From Paenibacillus sonchi (GTDB lineage: Bacteria; Bacillota; Bacilli; Paenibacillales; Paenibacillaceae): a DNA stretch of 64,000 nucleotides. Made by a program: the position numbers and the translations under genes. The stretch spans positions 7,413,533-7,477,532 of the forward strand of contig NZ_CP068595.1 of the NCBI RefSeq assembly GCF_016772475.1, written 5' to 3'. Below, in pieces: positions 59,880-64,000 of the stretch (the first letter of the stretch is position 1; each line of letters begins with the position of its first letter). Below the pieces are notes generated by a model. It had not been told where the DNA came from, searched no databases, and saw only the letters and a list, made by a program, of their open reading frames with translations.

Positions 59880-60877
59880 ATGATCATTAGAGAACTCAAA
59901 TCTCTTAATCAATTACAAATCTCCCAAGCAAACAAAATCACGCTTATTGAATTTGCCAAATCCCACGGCTACATTCTTGAAAATGGCGGCCGCTGCGCTC
60001 TTCATGCAAAACACAGTGGTGGTCTTTATTTTTTCAAAGACAGCAACAAATACTATCACTTCTCCACCGATACTCATGGCGGTCCAATCGACTTTGTAAT
60101 GCAATTCTGGAATATGAATTTCAAAGAAGCTGTAGCTTTTCTACTGGAGAGTGAAACCCCACGCTTCACTCCTCTCCCCATTCTCCTCAAACAGCCGGCC
60201 AGCTCATTCTTCCAGACAAGGCATCCAACTATAGGCGAGTCGCTTGGTATCTCGTAAACGTTCGAGGAATTGACTCCGAAATACTGTCCCACCTCATGCA
60301 CGAAAAAAAGCTTTATCAGCAATCCAAAACCGGAAACTGTGTTTTCATCGGATACGATCCTGATGGAATTCCTAAGTACTGTTCGATGAGAGGTTGCAAC
60401 CCTAATCGCCCTTTTAAGCAGGATCGAATACATTCAGACAAAAGCTACCCATTTCTCATTCCTGGTAGTAACAACTGTAAGCGAGTCTATGTATTTGAAA
60501 GCCCCATCGACGCCATGAGCCATGCCACACTCACCAAGCTGAACGGGCTGGACTGGCGAACAGATCATCGAATCTCCCTTGGTTGCTTATCAGATAATGC
60601 CTTAGAGCGCTTCCTAACCAAATACAGTATGCATGAAATCATCTTCTGTTTAGACAACGACTATAACGCCACTTATCAAGATGGCAGCCCGGCTCCCAAT
60701 TGGGGACAAGAGGCTGCCTTTAAATTTTCGGAAAAATATAAAACCTTAAGTTATCAAGTAAGTATTGAGAAACCTCAAAAAAAGGATGTAAACGAAGATT
60801 TAGCATTTTTTATAACACTAGAGAAAGAAAATGAGAAGAAGAATACAAAGGATATGGAGCATGAATATGAAAGATAA
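59880..60877 (+). CDS. DUF3991/toprim primase-like protein (one apparent frameshift)
   Basis: Frames 59880-60257 and 60296-60877 join into ~332 residues if one base is added near 60195-60200 (LLKQPA-LILPDKASNYRR). The N-domain has a primase-type zinc-binding-like fold (GGRCALHAKHSGGLYFF, FSTDTHGGPIDFV). The toprim domain shows VFESPIDAMSH with Glu and IFCLDND with the DxD pair. Such proteins follow the large helicase in Bacillota integrative elements and are thought to prime the transferred strand. ATG with AAAAGGAG. Back on the plus strand, so this is element backbone. Confidence 0.82.
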
Positions 60878-61013
60878 AGCTGTAGGAAATGTCAATAATA
60901 ATGACATTAAAAATTCAGAGGGGTTAGAGAAAATAAAAAAAACCTCGGCGATACTTTCGCACGAGGAATCTTACCGATACTTTCGGATTAATAATAATTT
61001 ATCATACCAGTAG
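60867..61013 (+). CDS. 48-residue ORF, probably a truncated element gene
   Basis: ATG 60867 has GGAG 7 bases upstream and overlaps the primase stop. The frame (MKDKAVGNVNNND...) runs through a minus-strand terminator and soon ends. It looks like the first codons of the next backbone gene, cut by insertion of the minus-strand helicase pair. No family recognised. Confidence 0.3.
   Translation: MKDKAVGNVNNNDIKNSEGLEKIKKTSAILSHEESYRYFRINNNLSYQ
60935..60966 (-). terminator. intrinsic terminator of the UvrD-like helicase unit
   Basis: Minus strand: CCTCGTGCG, short loop, CGCCGAGG, then TTTTTTTT. Confidence 0.8.
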
Positions 61014-61049
61014 GAATTTATCAATTGTAATATATTTTTTGTATTTCTA

Positions 61050-61745
61050 TCAGTGAGAAACATAATGACAATTGGTTCTTAAATCTAATAAGTCCATAAA
61101 AGTGTTCTGTTCAAATGCTGAACTTAATCCTAATTTAAATGTAATATGATTTGTATAGTTAACATCTAGATGGTGCAAAGGGTGTAATCTACCGTTTTGA
61201 TGTTCTTGATCATAATCATATCTTAAGTAACCAGGTTCGCTAAGCATTAACTCCTTCATTACTAACCAAACATTATCAATATATTTATCATTAGTCCCTT
61301 CTAATTCCTTTAAAATTTCCTCTAATACTTCGTAATGTCCTAGTAAACAATTAAAAGACATTTCTCCATCCGTACTAAACCACCCTGAGGCTGATGCACT
61401 TTTCAAGACCGAAAGAAACACGGTATCAATTTCAATTCTATTTTTTGATGAGATAAGCCTAATTGATTCCAAGCTAGGCAAATCTTCTTGTTGAATAATG
61501 AATGGAAAATTAAATGAATAATGTTTTAACAATTGTCCCTCTTCTAAGAGTGTAATAAATACTCTACTCATTTTATCGACTTTTATAATGAATTCTCCAA
61601 ATCCTTTATTTATTGGTTTATCTTCAATAAGTAAATAAGATGATATTTCAAACAGAACTTTTAGAACATCATCTTTATCTCTCAATGGTTTTGATAACAA
61701 TTCTCTTAGGTTTTCTGTTATATAATACTGATAGAATTTGCTCAT
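61050..61745 (-). CDS. unknown partner of UvrD-like helicase
   Basis: 231 residues from ATG 61745, which follows the helicase stop by one base and has AAAGGA 10 bases upstream; a longer frame from 61808 overlaps the helicase gene and is not favoured. It is soluble, mixed alpha/beta, with LREFLLSKPL-like helices, GWFSTDGEMSFNCLLGHYEVL and a His-rich RLHPLHHLDVNYTNHITF near the C-terminus. No catalytic motif is recognised. Coupled translation indicates that it works with the helicase. Confidence 0.7.
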   Translation of the reverse strand: MSKFYQYYITENLRELLSKPLRDKDDVLKVLFEISSYLLIEDKPINKGFGEFIIKVDKMSRVFITLLEEGQLLKHYSFNFPFIIQQEDLPSLESIRLISSKNRIEIDTVFLSVLKSASASGWFSTDGEMSFNCLLGHYEVLEEILKELEGTNDKYIDNVWLVMKELMLSEPGYLRYDYDQEHQNGRLHPLHHLDVNYTNHITFKLGLSSAFEQNTFMDLLDLRTNCHYVSH

Positions 61746-61746
61746 A

Positions 61747-63762
61747 TCAAAGTAGTCCTTTATTAGACTCAATGATCTTTCTGATACGCTCTTCATCATT
61801 GCTATCATGAAGTACTACTCCAACTATTTGTTTTAAGCTATCCCTTTTCCCTTGAGGAATTTTGAGATCATCAAAAATTTCCGTGATAATCTCATTTTGA
61901 GATTTATATTTTCTGTCTTGCAAAATAATCGGTTCTTCGCTAGTCATAATTTCATTGGCTTTAGGTTTGAACACTTTCAAGGTGTTGGTTTTTAAAATAG
62001 CATCCAATCCAGTCTCGATATTAATAATTTCCGGAGAGTTGTGTTCGTTAACTACTAAGTAAGATGTTATAAAAGATCTTGTTAAAGTCATATACAAGGT
62101 ATTTCTAAATGTAGTACTTTTCGTCATTGACATATTTGCGATGCAAATTAAGAACGGAAACTCTAGACCTTTAATATTATATCTATTACTCACAAACACA
62201 TGATCTTTTACTATTTCTTTTTGTTGATACGCTATATTTGTCGCCCATCCAAACTCATTACTTATCCTAACTGCTAAAGAATCAATATAAGTATAATTTA
62301 CATCTTCTTGATTTAAAAACACTATTGCTATATCATCTGGCTTCACTGTATTATGATTAGTTTTGATCTCTTTAATGATGTTCATAACATCAGATCTAAA
62401 ATCCATATTAGCTATTTTCACAATTTTTGTCGCAGCAACTTCATATACTTCCGCATCTTCAAATCTTCTAACTGGCTCTCTAGTTAGATTATATTCTTCA
62501 TTATTCCCTACTGTTTTTGATTCGAATTTGTATCCACAAGCTTCCCATTCTTCATCATTTAACCATCTTATAGCAGGTCTTTCAAACAATCCCATGCCGA
62601 CGGCATGTGCGAACATTAAAGTCTTAGGGTCTGTACGATAACATCTATTGAGCAAATAATCTGGATGAACTTCTTTTAAATCATTATCTGTTATATTTTG
62701 AAAAATATCTCCAGCAATAAATACAGCATTTTCGACTACTAACTCACATAATTCAAAAAACTCATCAGGGAAATCTTGACTTTCATCGATTAGAATATAG
62801 TTGAAACAAGGAGGAATACTCCCTAATGCTTTTAAATCTTTAACTGCTTGTCTGCATACATTTTTAAAGCTACTTCCATTCCTTGAAAATCTGTAAAATG
62901 GAATACTGTAGGTATTACAAATATAAGAATATAAGCCCGTAGTTTTGTTAGCTTCCGAACCCCAACTCGGAAATACCCATAGTCTCTTATTCCATTCAAT
63001 TTGTTCCTCTACTTTCATAAAATCAAAAAACTTAGGAATTCTATTTTTCAAACTAGAATTCAAAGTTTTACTATGACAAGTAAATGCAATTTTATTTTCT
63101 TCACCATTTGTGTATAACTCTTTCAATTTGTGCAGTAACAGCTCAGTTTTTCCCGTTCCAGCTAATCCCTGAATTGTAATTCTGTTTTTATTGACTTTTT
63201 CAAAAATAAATCTTGTTTGATCACCATCAAACAAGACAATTTTCTGTCTAACTTTATCTAACAAATTTTCAGGGGTTTCAAGGCCAACCTGCTCTATTGA
63301 GTTGATACTATTGATAATTAAAGAAATAATTAAATCTGATTTTCTTTGACCTTCAGTTTCTTCAAATTTAACACCTCTTAAAAACTCGCCAATATTATCT
63401 AGATCAATTTCACTTAAATTTTTAATTTCAGTATAATTTCTTCGCCATTTTCTTGTTGCCCCAAGAATACTATTATATTCAAATCTTAAAGATCTATAGG
63501 TTAATTCCTCAATAAAATCCTCTATGTAATCATCTAATTCATCGCTGGTTGGATCTCCAAAATTCAAGAAAACAATTTTATGCCCAGGAATTAATAATAC
63601 AACCGCTCTATCATAGGCATAGTCAAATTTACTAACGCCTAATGGCCGGTCTACAACATACGTCTGTATACAGTTATCGTTAGCATATCCCTTAATGGCA
63701 TTAAACCATTTTTTATCCTCCCAATTATTTGATAACTGTTTAAAAAAATAGCTGTTTTCCAT
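61747..63762 (-). CDS. UvrD/DUF2075-like superfamily 1 helicase
   Basis: 671 residues. The first ~190 residues form an N-domain that may be nuclease-like: RPLGVSKFDYAYDRAVVLLIPG and KIVFLNF, resembling NERD-type cores. The motor has Walker A GLAGTGKTELLL (~205), LIDESQDFPDEF, GDIFQNI, CYRTDPKTL, and motifs V/VI in NIKGLEFPF and LYMTLTRS. RBS AGGAGG before ATG 63762. First of a two-gene unit on the minus strand, ending at the terminator 60935-60966. Likely a phage-defence or DNA-repair cargo; it is not Gabija, since the partner lacks ATPase and toprim motifs. Confidence 0.82.
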   Translation of the reverse strand: MENSYFFKQLSNNWEDKKWFNAIKGYANDNCIQTYVVDRPLGVSKFDYAYDRAVVLLIPGHKIVFLNFGDPTSDELDDYIEDFIEELTYRSLRFEYNSILGATRKWRRNYTEIKNLSEIDLDNIGEFLRGVKFEETEGQRKSDLIISLIINSINSIEQVGLETPENLLDKVRQKIVLFDGDQTRFIFEKVNKNRITIQGLAGTGKTELLLHKLKELYTNGEENKIAFTCHSKTLNSSLKNRIPKFFDFMKVEEQIEWNKRLWVFPSWGSEANKTTGLYSYICNTYSIPFYRFSRNGSSFKNVCRQAVKDLKALGSIPPCFNYILIDESQDFPDEFFELCELVVENAVFIAGDIFQNITDNDLKEVHPDYLLNRCYRTDPKTLMFAHAVGMGLFERPAIRWLNDEEWEACGYKFESKTVGNNEEYNLTREPVRRFEDAEVYEVAATKIVKIANMDFRSDVMNIIKEIKTNHNTVKPDDIAIVFLNQEDVNYTYIDSLAVRISNEFGWATNIAYQQKEIVKDHVFVSNRYNIKGLEFPFLICIANMSMTKSTTFRNTLYMTLTRSFITSYLVVNEHNSPEIINIETGLDAILKTNTLKVFKPKANEIMTSEEPIILQDRKYKSQNEIITEIFDDLKIPQGKRDSLKQIVGVVLHDSNDEERIRKIIESNKGLL

Positions 63763-63985
63763 TTTCTCCTCCTATTAAACCCTAAAATCAAACATTGATT
63801 CCACATCACTGGATGCTTGAGTTTCTTATCAAAGATTAAGCTTATACACTTTGCTTAAATAACTTTTGATCATTTTATTATCCCTAACTACATTCTATTA
63901 TAATCAAAAAAATTCAATTACATAACACAAATTATCTAGCATGGTTTGAGAAATCTCTGAAAAAATAATAGGAGAGAAAATAAAC
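63763..63985. other. AT-rich intergenic region
   Basis: Divergent spacer between the minus-strand helicase gene and the plus-strand gene starting at 63986. It must hold promoters for one or both, but no strong -35/-10 pair or repeat stands out. Confidence 0.4.
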
Positions 63986-64000
63986 ATGACCCTCAATTAT
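63986..64000 (+). CDS. start of next element gene (five codons in window)
   Basis: ATG 63986 preceded by TAGGAGAG at good spacing; only MTLNY is visible, so no function can be given. Its strand matches the element backbone. Confidence 0.4.

Larger units (their letters stand above)
40647..64000. mobile_element. integrative (conjugative-type) element DNA, right end outside window
   Basis: Genes typical of Tn916-like and related Bacillota elements run from the sigma-like regulator at 40647 to the window end: two regulators, excisionase, tyrosine integrase, an att-like site in a tRNA-Leu fragment, parA, parB, large methylase-helicase with tnpV, toprim primase. No conjugation genes (relaxase, VirB4, coupling protein) are seen, so transfer functions are outside or absent. 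Backbone genes are on the plus strand, probable cargo on the minus strand. Exact borders are not set. Confidence 0.7.

Noticed and set aside
61747..63762. Gabija (GajB) assignment
   Set aside because: The neighbouring gene lacks the ATPase and toprim motifs of GajA.
1..64000. CRISPR array
   Set aside because: No regularly spaced direct repeats with unique spacers were seen; the only dense repeats are the AGGAGAGAAC sites at the att region.

Overview
The window looks like Paenibacillus or a close relative (Bacillota). Evidence: LplA/LplB/YtcP-type sugar transport, a YesM/YesN-type two-component pair, an S-layer-anchored enzyme, strong AGGAGG ribosome sites and moderate GC. No species call is attempted.

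Left part (1-36 kb) is a large plant-polysaccharide and ester utilisation locus. It holds a GH43 enzyme, three GH3 enzymes with permuted domain order, about ten esterases (carboxylesterase, HSL-type, pectin-acetylesterase-like, acetylxylan-esterase-like, tannase/feruloyl-esterase family, an S-layer-anchored esterase and several membrane-tethered hydrolases), a lipoprotein plus two permeases, and an acetate-transporter-family protein. A YesN-type regulator (1827-3437) and a YesM-type kinase (10439-12115) sit apart but have near-identical divergent promoters. Nearly every transcription unit starts with the same layout: a TATAAT-like -10, a poor -35, and about 20 bp further up a two-half-site box with 19-bp spacing. 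This looks like a regulon operated by the YesN-type protein. The locus is littered with truncated copies of its own gene families (esterases, lipoprotein, acetate transporter), a group II intron remnant and an IS630 remnant.

Middle part (36-40 kb): an OmpR-type regulator/kinase pair, two tiny ORFs, a membrane-tethered esterase and a truncated TetR gene.

Right part (40.6-64 kb) is integrative-element DNA. It has Tn916-like regulators, an excisionase and a tyrosine integrase, then a 57-bp tRNA-Leu 3' fragment flanked on both sides by repeats of about 10 bp (attP-like), then parA, parB, a 142-aa protein, a 2,200-aa methylase-helicase whose gene contains a tnpV gene in another frame, and a toprim primase. 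Opposite in strand to this backbone lie probable defence cargo genes: a HamA-like nuclease, a Ski2-like helicase and an Mrr-like nuclease in a row; a zinc-ribbon protein; and a UvrD-like helicase with an unknown partner.

About a dozen genes are broken by single-base indels, almost all in homopolymers and mostly contractions. Most are probably sequence errors, so these genes are given as full spans with the suspect position stated.
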